From the NCBI GenBank assembly GCA_022749755.1, contig CM040445.1:7709182-7773181 (forward strand): 64,000 nt of DNA, written 5' to 3'. Positions 20,450 through 30,283 of this stretch are shown here, piece by piece. The notes beneath the pieces were generated by a model. The model was not told the DNA's origin and ran no database searches. It saw only the letters and a list, made by a program, of their open reading frames with translations. The position numbers and the translations under genes were made by a program. Positions within the stretch are counted from its first letter, which is position 1, and the number at the start of each line of letters is the position of its first letter. Origin of the DNA: Azadirachta indica (taxonomy: Eukaryota; Streptophyta; Magnoliopsida; Sapindales; Meliaceae).

Positions 20450-20915
20450 ATAATTAAGTATAAAAAAATAACAATTTTATTTATTTCAGAAAGTGTACAA
20501 ATTACATGTTTTTAATAATTTCTTCACAACAAATTTGCTACTATAAATTAAATGTCTTTGAATTTGACAATAATTAAAGTTGACAAATATTTTTTGAATC
20601 TTGGTGAATATAAGGCATCATGGATACTTAACCTACTTCATTCTTCAATGCTTTGAATCTTGCTAATAATATCATAGTTATATATTATGGAGCCTTCCAT
20701 TAGATCTACGACGTTTAATATAGTATTCACTCTTCAATGCTTCGTGGAGACGATATAGAAATATTATTACTTAAGCATTCTCTTGTTTGAATGTATTATT
20801 TCTAGCCTTAACTTTATTTCCTAGGCCCTTGGCATCAAAATAAATTTTAATCCAAGATAAATAGTTTTCATCAGTACTTTGAAGCCGATAAAACCAATTT
20901 TTGTTAGATTAAATA
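20450..20915 (-). pseudogene. Copia-type gag fragment (copy A)
   Basis: On the minus strand from about 20,905 the translation reads 'ENYLSWIKIYFDAKGLGNKV' and then 'HEALKSEYYI', a pattern typical of short gag-like proteins of plant Copia-derived elements. It is broken by stops within about 60 codons. The same fragment lies at about 46,690-47,085. I cannot assign LTRs to it. Confidence 0.55.
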
Positions 20916-21649
20916 CTCAAATAAATCTTCGAGTAGTTTCAGTTATTGATATTATATCAATATAAAAATCACAAAATAAATAAACACAATATATAAATAG
21001 TTATAAAACTAGTTTTATTTTTTAAGTTAGAGGATCTAACTTAACGGCAATTACAATAAGAGTTTTTTGACCTTTCAGAAAGTTTTTAGATACAAGTGAA
21101 AAATCTCACTTACAAAACACCAATTCCTTGAAAAGGATCTTGAAAATAAATAAGAATGTTAGCTTGAACCATTTGTTTAAGTGGGAATAGAAATCCTAAC
21201 TTAAATAGGAATAGAAATTCTAACTTAAAAGAGAAAAACTATAATTTTAATCTAATTAGGAAACAAAACAATCTTAAACAATTTAGAAAACTAATTATAT
21301 GTAAAATAAATAATCTAAACAAAACAAGAATTTTTCTAAACCCTAATTTTCCATGCAGCATTAGGATTTAGTAACATAGAGCTATTTTTTGTCTTACACA
21401 TAAATATAAGTAATTATCTTTGGTAAAGTTTTAGAAACTTCTAAAACAACCTTAAAATCTTCTAGAATAGCCTTTTTATCATGCACTTCCATGATTAAGC
21501 CTTATAAAGCCTCTTTCATCCTCTTTATCCTTACCCTAGTCATTGGACCAGAGATTCCTTGCAAAGGATCTTAAAAATATTTGGAAATGTTAGTTTGAAC
21601 CATTTAGCTAGCGCCTCGATTTCTATTATTCCCTCCCTTGTCGAAAGGA

Positions 21650-24100
21650 TTCGTCCTCGAATCACCGTTATTTTATTAATGGCTCGGCAATCCACATACA
21701 TACGTCACGTTCTATCTTTCTTTGGAACTAGGATGACAGGAACCGAACACGGGCTAAAACTCTCCCTTACAAAACCCTTTTGCATCAACTCATCTACTTG
21801 CCTTTGTATCTCCTTTGTTTCCTTAGGATTAGCTCTATAAACAGGTCAATTTGGCATAGAGAAACTGAGTGTGAAGTCTGTTTGATGCTCAATACCTCTT
21901 AAGGGAGATAATCCATAAGGAATCTCTTCAGGGAATAAATCCTCAAACTCCTATAATAAAGACACAACAACACTAGGCAAGAGGGATTAAGGTCATTGGT
22001 AAAAAAGTAAAGATCCTTATACATAAGTATAAGTAGTTGTTGTCTTGTAATCATGACACTCTTAACCTCATTTTTTTCAGCAAATACACTTATTCCCTTA
22101 CTTTTCTCTCCTTTTTGCATACTTTTCTCTCTAATTTTTCTCTCAGCCTTACTTTTTCCACTTGCACTTTTCCTTTCAATTTCACTTGCTCTCTTTGCTT
22201 TTACTTGTTCACTTTCTTTCTTTTTCTTTTCCTCTTGTTCACATATTTGTTCTTCTCTCATCGTACACTCTCTTGCTATACTAATCTAATTTTTATAAGC
22301 TTGCAAAGGTTTGAGAGGAGTTAGTACAACAATTCGGTTATTCATTACAAAAGAATAATTATTTTTATACCCATCATGTGTAACTTTCGATCAAACTGCC
22401 TTGGTTGGCCAAGCAAGATATGACTAGCTTGCATTAGTGTCACATCACATAAAACCTCATCCTTATACTCGCCAATTGAAAAGGAAACTATAACTTACTT
22501 GGTTACCCTCAGTTCTTCCATTCATTCAGCCATTGCAATTTGTACGGTTTAAGATGCTTTATGGTATACAAATTTAGCTTTTATATGAAAAAGTGCTATC
22601 AATATTAGTATAACTTCCACTATCAATGATCATAGTATACACTTTATCCTTCACATGGCATCTTGTGTGAAAAATATGCTCACGTTGCTTCTCATCAACA
22701 TCATTTTTAGGCTGTATACTTAGGGCTCTACTTGTAACCAACAAATCACCGTGCATGGATTCTTCAATTTCAACATCAAAATAATTCTTTAATAATGGCA
22801 TCTCATCCTCACTTGAGCTAGCACTTTTTATTTCTCCATTCTCCAACACAATCATAATTTTTTTGTTTAGACATTAAGAAGTAATATGCCCGAATCCTTG
22901 ACACCTAAAACACTTAACTTCACGTGACTTAAAAAAAGTTTTACTTTCAGTTTTACCTTTAGAAACAATAATAGAATCCTTCTGCTTTACTTCTTCTTTT
23001 GTTTTCACAGTAGCTTGGTTGTGTTTCTAATTAGATTTCTATGAAGAACTAGAAACTGATCTAAATCTAAACCTTTTTTATTTGGTTTGCTTTTCCAATT
23101 TAATGGCTTTGTGCAATAGCTCCTTCATCTCCATATAATGTTGTAAATCAATCACATCAGCAATTTCTTTGTTCAAGCTACCAAAAAATCTTGTCATTAT
23201 TGCTTCTCAATCTTCTTATATGTTTGCTCTAATCATAGCTATCTGCATCTTCTTGTAATAGTCCTCTACACTCATAAAACCTTGAACCAGCCTTTATAAC
23301 TTTCTATGAAAATCTCTATATTAATGGTTAGGTATGAATCTCTTTCCCATTACCAATTTCATCTCTTCCCATGACCAAATTAGCCTTTCTCCATTCCTGC
23401 GCCTGTTGATCACCAATTGATCCCGCCATATACTTACATAATCTGTAAACTTTATGATTGCTAGTTTTACTTTCTTCTCTTCGAAATAATTATGGCAATC
23501 AAATACGTGTTCAACCTTTCTTTCCCACTCTAAGTATAGTTCAGGATCATTCTTTCCTTGAAAGGTCAAAATCTTCATTTTTATGCTACCCAAATTGTTA
23601 TCTCTTTTTGAAACGGCTCTCTTCCCTCGTTTAAAACTTGATTCCTCCAAATTTGAAACATCTTTCACTTCCTCCTCAAACACACGTCTTCTAGTAGTTT
23701 TAGACATAGATGGGGATTGCAATTCATCTAACCTAGTATTCAACTTTCTAAATTTTTCATTAACAATCTTTATGAGCATTTTCATGTCAACTTCTTATAG
23801 TTCTCTTTCACTACTCATGTTTATAACTTGCAAAACTTATTATAAATTAAAAAAATTTGTTCCTCTCACACTTCCTCACATGTTTACACTTAAATCAGAT
23901 TGTCATCACTCGTGTTTCACACTAATTTGGTGATGGTCTCACCACTCTCGCCTTTTACCACTCAAGCCAACCCCCTTTATGTTCTTAAAGAATCAAGATC
24001 AACAAATCTTAGGAGCAATCAATTAAATGGTGACAAATCTCAAAATCAAAACATTGAAAACTTAATTGATGCAAACAGCAATGAGAAAGAAAATTAAAAA
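21650..24100 (-). pseudogene. gag-protease-RT start of second Gypsy element (copy A)
   Basis: gag is open at 23,321-23,785 (MKMLIKIVNEKFRKLNTRLD..., 'LYLEWERKVEHVFDCHNYFE', 'WSWEEMKLVMGKRFIP') and continues with stops, 'SVEDYYKKMQ' and '[20 protein letters not shown]'. A zinc knuckle CFRCQGFGHITS-C lies at about 22,915-22,872 (a stop precedes the last Cys). The protease string 'VKDKVYTMIIDSGSYTNI' lies near 22,655-22,600. After a Lys/Glu-rich spacer (22,261-21,950) the reverse-transcriptase start ('KGFVRESFSPCSVPVILVPKK') lies near 21,780-21,715, with a stop at the family Trp that follows. Dead copy. Confidence 0.85.
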
Positions 24101-24760
24101 AGCTAAGAAAAAAAAAAAACTTTAAAAGGAAGCAAAAAACATGTAAAGAAATCACTAGAATGCAATGAATTAAAGAGCAAAGTTAAAAGACACAAATGCA
24201 CAATTAAACCTGAATAGGATAAATAAAATATGGAGTATGAAATTAAATTACTTTAGAATCCTTATTTGATTAGGAATAATACTAGTCAATATAGTAAGAT
24301 TATTGTATAAGGAAAAGAAATCCTAGTTCAAAAAAGAATATATATAACTGGTTTTGAATTAGTCAACTAGTCAAATCCAAAAAAGATAGGAGATCTTGTT
24401 ATAATTTATTTAAATAGAAATATGATCTTGCAATTCAAAAAATCACTTTTATATTGGGAAAAGAATCAAAATCAAATCTGCAATCTTAATAAATAGTACA
24501 AAAAAGATTGCCCATTGATCAAACAATGCAATCTAACTCCATTTTTTTGTTTTAACTTGTTTTTTAATTGGATTTTTTTTAATCTCTTTTTTTTTTAATT
24601 TATCAAACTAAACACACAAGACGAAATTGAATCTATTCAAAACACAAAGAAGTGGAATTAAAAAAAATTCAGGGATGCAAAGACAACACAAGAACAAAAA
24701 TTAAAGACAAAGACACAAAATAAGGATAAATAAAAGATAAGTAACCTGTTTCTAGAGTTA

Positions 24761-24776
24761 AAGCTCTAATACCAAA
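24761..24776 (-). promoter_or_regulatory. Primer-binding site, initiator tRNA-Met type (copy A)
   Basis: On the minus strand tttggtattagagctt follows the LTR end TTCTTATCA; it differs by one base from the common TGGTATCAGAGC primer site. Confidence 0.8.
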
Positions 24777-25263
24777 TGATAAGAACCCATTAGATGACTT
24801 ACTCTAAGAACTCTTGAATCAGTTGTTATCCGCACTCTAAAAACTAGAAAACAAGTTATAGATGATCATATTAGAACATAAGAAAATAAATTCTTAAAAT
24901 TTCAATTTTGAAAACGCCACAAAAGTTGATCACTCCTTTAATAAATCAAGATATTGTATTTTACCAAGAACACAAGAAGGCAAAGCTATGCTTGCTGAAG
25001 ATATCTCAATATTATTAATAATGTGATGATAATTCATTTTACATAATTGTAACCTTTATATAAGCATGTAAACATCATTATCCTAAATAAATAGAAAACC
25101 AAAATTAAGTAGGAATAGAAATTCTAACTTAAAAGAGAAAAACTATAATCTTAATCTAACTATAAAACAAAACAAGCCTAAACAAATTAAGAAATTAATT
25201 TTATGTAAAGTAAATAATCTAAACAAAATAATAAACTTCTAAGCCTTAATTTTTCATACAGCA
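24777..25263 (-). repeat. LTR of second Gypsy element (copy A)
   Basis: Minus strand begins TGCTGTATG and ends TTCTTATCA (TG...CA), 487 bp. It matches 53,567-54,052 and 49,492-50,002 in copy B. A TATA-like 'tatataaagg' on the minus strand near 25,061-25,052 may be its old promoter. Confidence 0.82.
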
Positions 25264-25530
25264 TTAGAATTTAGTAGCACAAAGCTATTTTTCGTCTTGC
25301 ACATAAAGATAAGTGATTATCTTTGGTAAAATTTTGGAAACTTTTAAAACAGTCTTAGAATTTTCTAGAATAGTCTTTTTGTCATGCACTTCCATGATTA
25401 AGCCTTGTAAAGCCTCTTTCATCCTCTTTGTCCTTACCCTAATCATTGGACCACCGATTCATTGTAAAGGATTTTGAAAATATTTGAAAATGTTAAATTG
25501 AACAATTTGACTAACACCTCGATCTCCATA

Positions 25531-26236
25531 TTGGGTAATTAATTAGGTAGACATTTCTTTTGAGATTTCATAAGGTTCAAACAAGGGTTTATCATCCTTT
25601 GAGATTTGACAGACAACTTGAGATTCTAGACCTTAAACAAATCCCAAACAAAACAAAAACTCTTTTGAATACCAAAAAAGTACACAAGTTTTAAATGTGG
25701 AAAACCAAGGCACCCTACAAAGTATTGTAGAGTCAATAGAAGAATCAATGAGTTGCAATTAGATGAAGAGATTGTCCAAAATTTAGAACTTCTTCTATTA
25801 GAAACTTCTGATTTAAATAGTCATCAGTTTGATGGTTCTTGTACCAATAAGACAAGATCGAATACCCAAAAAGAAATTGGTGTAGAAATTGAGATTAAAC
25901 AATCTAAGAAATAAAATGCAAATACATGCAATTGAAATAAAATATGCAATTATAAGAATAAATTCAAATCAACAAAATTTATAAAGAAAGTAAGTTCAAT
26001 TTCCTCCCTAATACTGATTACATCCTTAAAACTAAAGAAAAAACAATTTCTTTAAAAAATACATACTAAATGATTTGTCTTCTCCCTGGGAATTCGATCA
26101 AAAAATACAAATCAAAATAATACTTCGTCTGCATAGGATTACTTCAAGTTGGTTTCAAATCTCTTAGTGCTGAAGGATTGGATATTGCAATGTTTATATG
26201 TCAAGAGATTGTAGGTTTCTAGAGTTTAGAGATTCA
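25531..26236. other. Right edge of copy A, unassigned
   Basis: Matches 54,320-55,025. Short plus-strand reading pieces such as 'GTLQSIVESIEESMSCN' (near 25,716) and 'LDEEIVQNLELLLLETSDLNSHQF' (near 25,760-25,830) may be remnants of an old coding element, perhaps the same pararetrovirus-like source seen at 55,027 onward, but I cannot name a family. Confidence 0.35.
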
Positions 26237-26479
26237 AGGCATGAACTCATAACCAAGGAGTAAATTATCCATAAGTTTCCTGTTTATACCTTAAGATAGA
26301 AGTACTTTTATAATTCCCCCTCCCTCTCTCTTTCTCTTAGGCATGCTAAAATTAAGGATGCGTACCTAATAAAAAAAAGTCTCTTTTTGTGTGAATTATC
26401 TAATCCTTATAGATAATTCACCACTTATTGCTTCTTAGGTATAAATTATACTAACATGCTTTTTCTGTCCAAATTTCAG

Positions 26480-26971
26480 CTTCCAGAACCATTCAGTTTC
26501 ATTTTTACGTGGTTTGCAGCAGTGCCTCTTCTAGTTTGGTTAGCTCAATCACTCACAAAATTGATTGTGAAAGATTTCTTGATATTGAAGGTAACAATTT
26601 TTTACATATATCATTTGAGGCTTGTATTTAACAGACACATGACTTTGGAGTTAATTGCTTTACTGATATATAATTTTACTTTTAAGGGTCCCTGTCCAAA
26701 CTGTGGTACAGAGAATCTCTCTTTCTTTGGGACCATATTATCAATTTCCAGTGGTGGAACCACCAATAATCTTAAATGCTCAAAGTAAGTTTACATTTGT
26801 GCTTTCATAAAATTCATTTACATGAATTTTTCTAGCTGTCATTAGCAAGAGGTGCTGTTTTGTTTTCCATTTTTTAACTTTTAGAAGCTTTTTCACTTCA
26901 GCTGTGGAACTGAACTCGTGTATGATTCAAGCACACGGTTGATTACATTGCCAGAAGGAAGTGAAGCTTGA
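26480..26971 (+). CDS. PGRL1: PGRL1 (PGR5-like protein 1), last three exons only
   Basis: Exons 26,480-26,590, 26,687-26,784 and 26,902-26,971 (stop) with GT-AG introns. They give 'LPEPFSFIFTWFAAVPL...' (membrane segment), 'GPCPNCGTENLSFFGT', and 'KCSNCGTELVYDSSTRL...PEGSEA', the C-terminus of PGRL1. PGRL1 is a thylakoid protein that partners PGR5 in cyclic electron flow around photosystem I; the two CxxC pairs form its rubredoxin-like redox or metal site. The exon joins keep frame and no stop interrupts them. The preceding exons (chloroplast targeting, coiled coil, first membrane segment) are absent: the duplicated transposon block starts only about 240 bp upstream and fills the window to base 1. 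Either an intron grew beyond 26 kb, or this is a severed fragment. Family call is firm; intactness is not. Confidence 0.88.
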
Positions 26972-27938
26972 TTGGAGGTATGGTATATGTCTTGCTCACC
27001 CCATAATCCTGCCACTAGTGATTTTCAGTGTATAAAGTAACCAGCAATAGAACTAAAATTATGACCCTGCCAAAATCACTCCTTCCTGTGTTACGTTTTT
27101 GCACTAATTTGTTTTCAATCCTAAATTGATCTATGATCCCTGCTGAAAACTATGCTTTATCCCAGTCTTGACTTACAACGCTCTATTCTGTTCTGGAAGA
27201 TTGTTATTTGGTTTAGTTGTTTGTATTATGGTTATTGATTTGGTAATTAACAAAATGGTAGCTGCTAAATACAGGGCAACCAATAAGAAGGGATTGCTCA
27301 ACTTTGACTAACTTGTGAAGTTGGAGGTTTAAGTCTCAAATTATGTGGATGTTTGGTCATTATTTGCGAGAGGGAAGAATTTATTGTGTGCTTCGCTGTG
27401 GCTTAGTTGTAAGTTGTGTCAATATCGTACTTGTAAGTATATGTATTGTATATACACCTGTAGCAGGCTTGTTCACAGGGGGAGAGAAGATGAATGATTC
27501 ATCATGTTGTTTGTAATGCCTACAGTTTTAGTGTTCTATCACAAATCAAACCAATTTAAGTATGCATGTTGATGTTACTCTCAGTCTTTCCTATTTATTG
27601 TCGATCTAAGAATCATTTTCAGCAGGTCACTCTGCAGCATTGCTACAGAAGTGATACTGAATAATGAAGACTGTTTCTGTAAGTGAATTGAAACTAAATG
27701 AAAGACAAGCCAAAAATTCATTCAGAACAATAAATTGACTTTAAGAGTTCACCTCTTACTCACCAAGGCTTTTCAACCATAGCCAAAATAAATTATGTAA
27801 GCACATGCCATCTTACAAATGGGTATTGTCCAACTAAATATTTTCTGAGTGCATAAAAGATCCCTCAAACCAATCAAGCAACAGATGGCAATGACAACTG
27901 AACAGCATCTCTGCTTGATGCATCAACAACCTTTTTCT
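26972..27938. other. PGRL1 3' flank and PGRL1-SAP18 convergent intergenic region
   Basis: No further coding sequence. The start probably holds the PGRL1 3' UTR, and the right part the SAP18 3' UTR, as the two genes converge. A 3'-UTR intron ('gaggtatgg' near 26,976 to an acceptor near 27,275) is possible but unsupported. Confidence 0.5.
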
Positions 27939-30283
27939 CTACAAGATTGCTACATCCAAGTAATCTCCAATCTATAACAGGAAAACAAGGATAGGATGAA
28001 CATATCTGAATTGAAAATATGTACTTATACTGTGGGTATAAATATGTGATTTACCTCAAAGCTAAGATCACCCAATGCCTTACTGTCATCAAGCCGCCTT
28101 CCATTTCCATAAGAATGGGTCATTCCCACCTTAAAAAATCAGAGATTTAAACCAAAATTTAAAATGATTTCAGTACTCAATCCAAGCAAATTGTGCATTT
28201 GTGTACATGTTAACTCAGACTGACACCAGAATTGCACCTTATTTAAGGTGATTCTTGCCTATTCCTTGAAAGGAATAATTAATGTGCAGAAACAATTATA
28301 GGTAATTCTCCTATGCAACTTATTTAACAAATTTATTGCCTATCACTGGAAAAGAATAATATGCCCAGAGCCTCTTTAAGGTAACGCATGCAATGGGACA
28401 ACCCATGCCCTGGAAGAAATCGAGTGGTGCAGGATTAGATAAATATTTCTGTCTGCTAAATCAGAATCTCAGAAGAATGAACAGAATGGAAGTTTATTAA
28501 CAAGGACAGGAAATTACTTTACCCCTCTCTTGTTTGATTGTTTCAAGCACACATGCTAGACAAAGTGCCACAAATTACAGCAACATAAAAACAAAATTGA
28601 ACTGGCACAAAAACTGCCAGTTCCCACATTCAGAGACAAGGACCATACTATCAAATATATGATCGGATGATTTGATGTTCTCATCCATCTGCAATTGTAT
28701 AAACAACAAACAGATATAATCTCCAAAGGATGAAATGTAGCAATTACCTGTCTGAGCACAAACCGACCACGTTTATCAGGATATACAAAAGCAAAAGACA
28801 ATTTTGCATTTCTTCTCCTTGCCTCTGGAGCAACCTCTTTAACCTAATACAAAACAAGAATTCAGTAATCAAGTACAACAAAAACAAAATAAATATATCA
28901 GATTATCTGAAGCCAAAAGCACAATGTACAAGATCAGTTAATTCACGGAGAGTTGCATCTTTCCAGGTATAAATTTGAACTTCATCTTTGGGTTCCTTGC
29001 CTCTGACCGCAAAGTCTTCTGCGGTATGATGACTGCCAATCTGGAATAAGAACCAAATGCAAATTAGAAATGAACCAGGTGTATTAAATAAAAATTTCTC
29101 GACATTGCTAGTAGGAATACCTTAGCATGGACTAAGAGTCTGCTTGGCAGTGCTGATTAGCACCATAAGTACAAATTAAGAAATATAAGTAATTATCCAT
29201 GTATTTGCCTTTTGCTTAAACGTGTTTATCAAATTTAATTGGTACTAGAGGCGATTTTTAAATTAGTACATAATTATATACTAACTGAAATAGTATTTGG
29301 AATGCTTATGGGTAGCTAGGAATTTTAATGAATTTTTTCTAAAAAGTGCTAAAATGCAGAAGTGCTTATGCAGTTCCTTTTTCTTTCACTCCCAAACGGA
29401 CCGCAAGAAAATCTGAAAAATTAAGATTACTCTAATAATTTTAACCATCCTAGCAGCAAAATGATGCTTTCATACATCCATAGTTTTACATTGTTCCCTC
29501 CTCACTACAAAGTACACATTTATTCTACACCAAATGGTACTTCAGTTTGGGACTAGAAAAGACATAAGATATTACAAAGAGATACCCAGTGAAATTAAAA
29601 ACTCAGAAAGAAGAAAAGTTAATGAAAACATGAACACACCTTAGTGAAAACTCGAAGCAACAAAGGGCAAGTCTGCAATCAGCAACAGGCAGAAATATCA
29701 AAACAAGAATATAGAACTTTTGCAATAACATCAACAATAAGAAGCCCATCAACAGAAGCATTAAGAACACCATTTATTACATCCATCTATTATTCTCTCA
29801 TCCCATTATTAAATTGAAGAAAAGTTAGCATATGCTTCGTGAGGTTCCACAATAAATTTCAGTTTATCCAGCCAAAACACAAAAATTCACGCCAAAATCC
29901 AGTCGCTCGATATCATATTTTCTCATAAATAATAATTTTAGTTTGGTGCACATCATTTAGATGACAAAATTTTGGTCTTCAAACAACTTGAAACATAGTT
30001 TAGCATAATGAGTGCATAAAACCAAATTCCAGGCTCTTCAATTTGATCAATTCTACGTAGAAAGCTCCCGTGGCAGGCCACCGGGAAGATATTGTAGGAA
30101 ATGGACAACAAAACCCTAAAACGAATTTGTGAATGCCTTTGAATACACAGAGCTATGAGCAGATACCTTTTCGCGGTCAACGGGTTCGAAGCGGGGGCGA
30201 GGAGGTAGGTCTTGGGGTCGGTTTGGAGGAGGACGAGCTCTGCCTGAACCCGGTCTGCTCTGGATTTGGGGAGCAGCAGCCAT
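27939..30283 (-). CDS. SAP18: SAP18, histone deacetylase complex / ASAP complex subunit
   Basis: Complete six-exon gene, 154 residues. Exons (minus, 5' to 3'): 30,283-30,167; 29,672-29,640; 29,040-28,930; 28,843-28,748; 28,129-28,055; 27,971-27,939, all GT-AG and in frame. The N-terminus is a Pro/Arg-rich tail (MAAAPQIQSRPGSGRA..., 'PPRPRFEPVDREK'). The ubiquitin-like SAP18 fold follows: 'TCPLLLRVFTK', 'HHTAEDFAVRGKEPKDEVQI', 'YTWKDATLRELTDL', 'AKLSFAFVYPDKRGRF', 'MTHSYGNGRRLDDSKALGDL', 'IGDYLDVAIL'. SAP18 bridges transcription repressors to Sin3-HDAC complexes and is part of the ASAP splicing complex with ACINUS and SR45; it acts in the nucleus. Length matches the plant family. The 599-bp second intron carries a probable MITE. 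No defect seen. Confidence 0.95.
29134..29404. mobile_element. hAT-like MITE in SAP18 intron
   Basis: Ends resemble inverted repeats: left 'gtctgcttggcagtgctg' (29,137-29,154) and, on the other strand, right 'gcggtccgtttgggagtgaa'. The form 'GGTCCGTTTGGCAGTGC' is common in plant hAT-type MITEs. About 270 bp, no ORF, in the 599-bp intron between SAP18 exons 3 and 2. I could not find a convincing 8-bp target duplication. Confidence 0.55.

Larger units (their letters stand above)
21117..25530 (-). mobile_element. Second Gypsy element, decayed minus-strand array (copy A)
   Basis: Minus-strand order from right to left: pol C-terminal piece (25,520-25,264), LTR (24,777-25,263), Met-tRNA primer site, gag, zinc knuckle, protease, start of reverse transcriptase (to about 21,660), then directly a pol C-terminal piece (about 21,650-21,360), LTR middle (about 21,358-21,168) and a further C-terminal scrap. 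Most of reverse transcriptase, RNase H and integrase is deleted, joining the 'INKITV' motif to the polyprotein tail. A pol tail lying outside each LTR shows a tandem LTR-interior-LTR-interior array, probably from unequal recombination. Confidence 0.82.
1..26236 (+). repeat. Direct large duplication, copy A (left end outside window)
   Basis: Bases 1 to about 26,236 match about 33,779-55,025 in the same orientation, with a few percent substitutions by eye. Both copies have the same order of MITE, LINE, Copia, 186-bp tandem repeat, Copia gag scrap and Gypsy array. The right boundary is sharp: similarity stops after the shared stretch ending 'gagtttagagattca'. Copy A runs off the left window edge. 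Differences: copy A has the extra Gypsy element at 2,031-12,274, lacks about 770 bp of LINE ORF1 at 16,335, and lacks about 2.9 kb near 21,115; copy B lacks about 330 bp of the second Gypsy near 51,215. Confidence 0.92.

Noticed and set aside
22037..22324. Plus-strand Phe/Leu/Ser-rich ORFs suggesting a membrane protein
   Set aside because: They are the antisense of the Lys/Glu-rich spacer before reverse transcriptase in the minus-strand Gypsy element.
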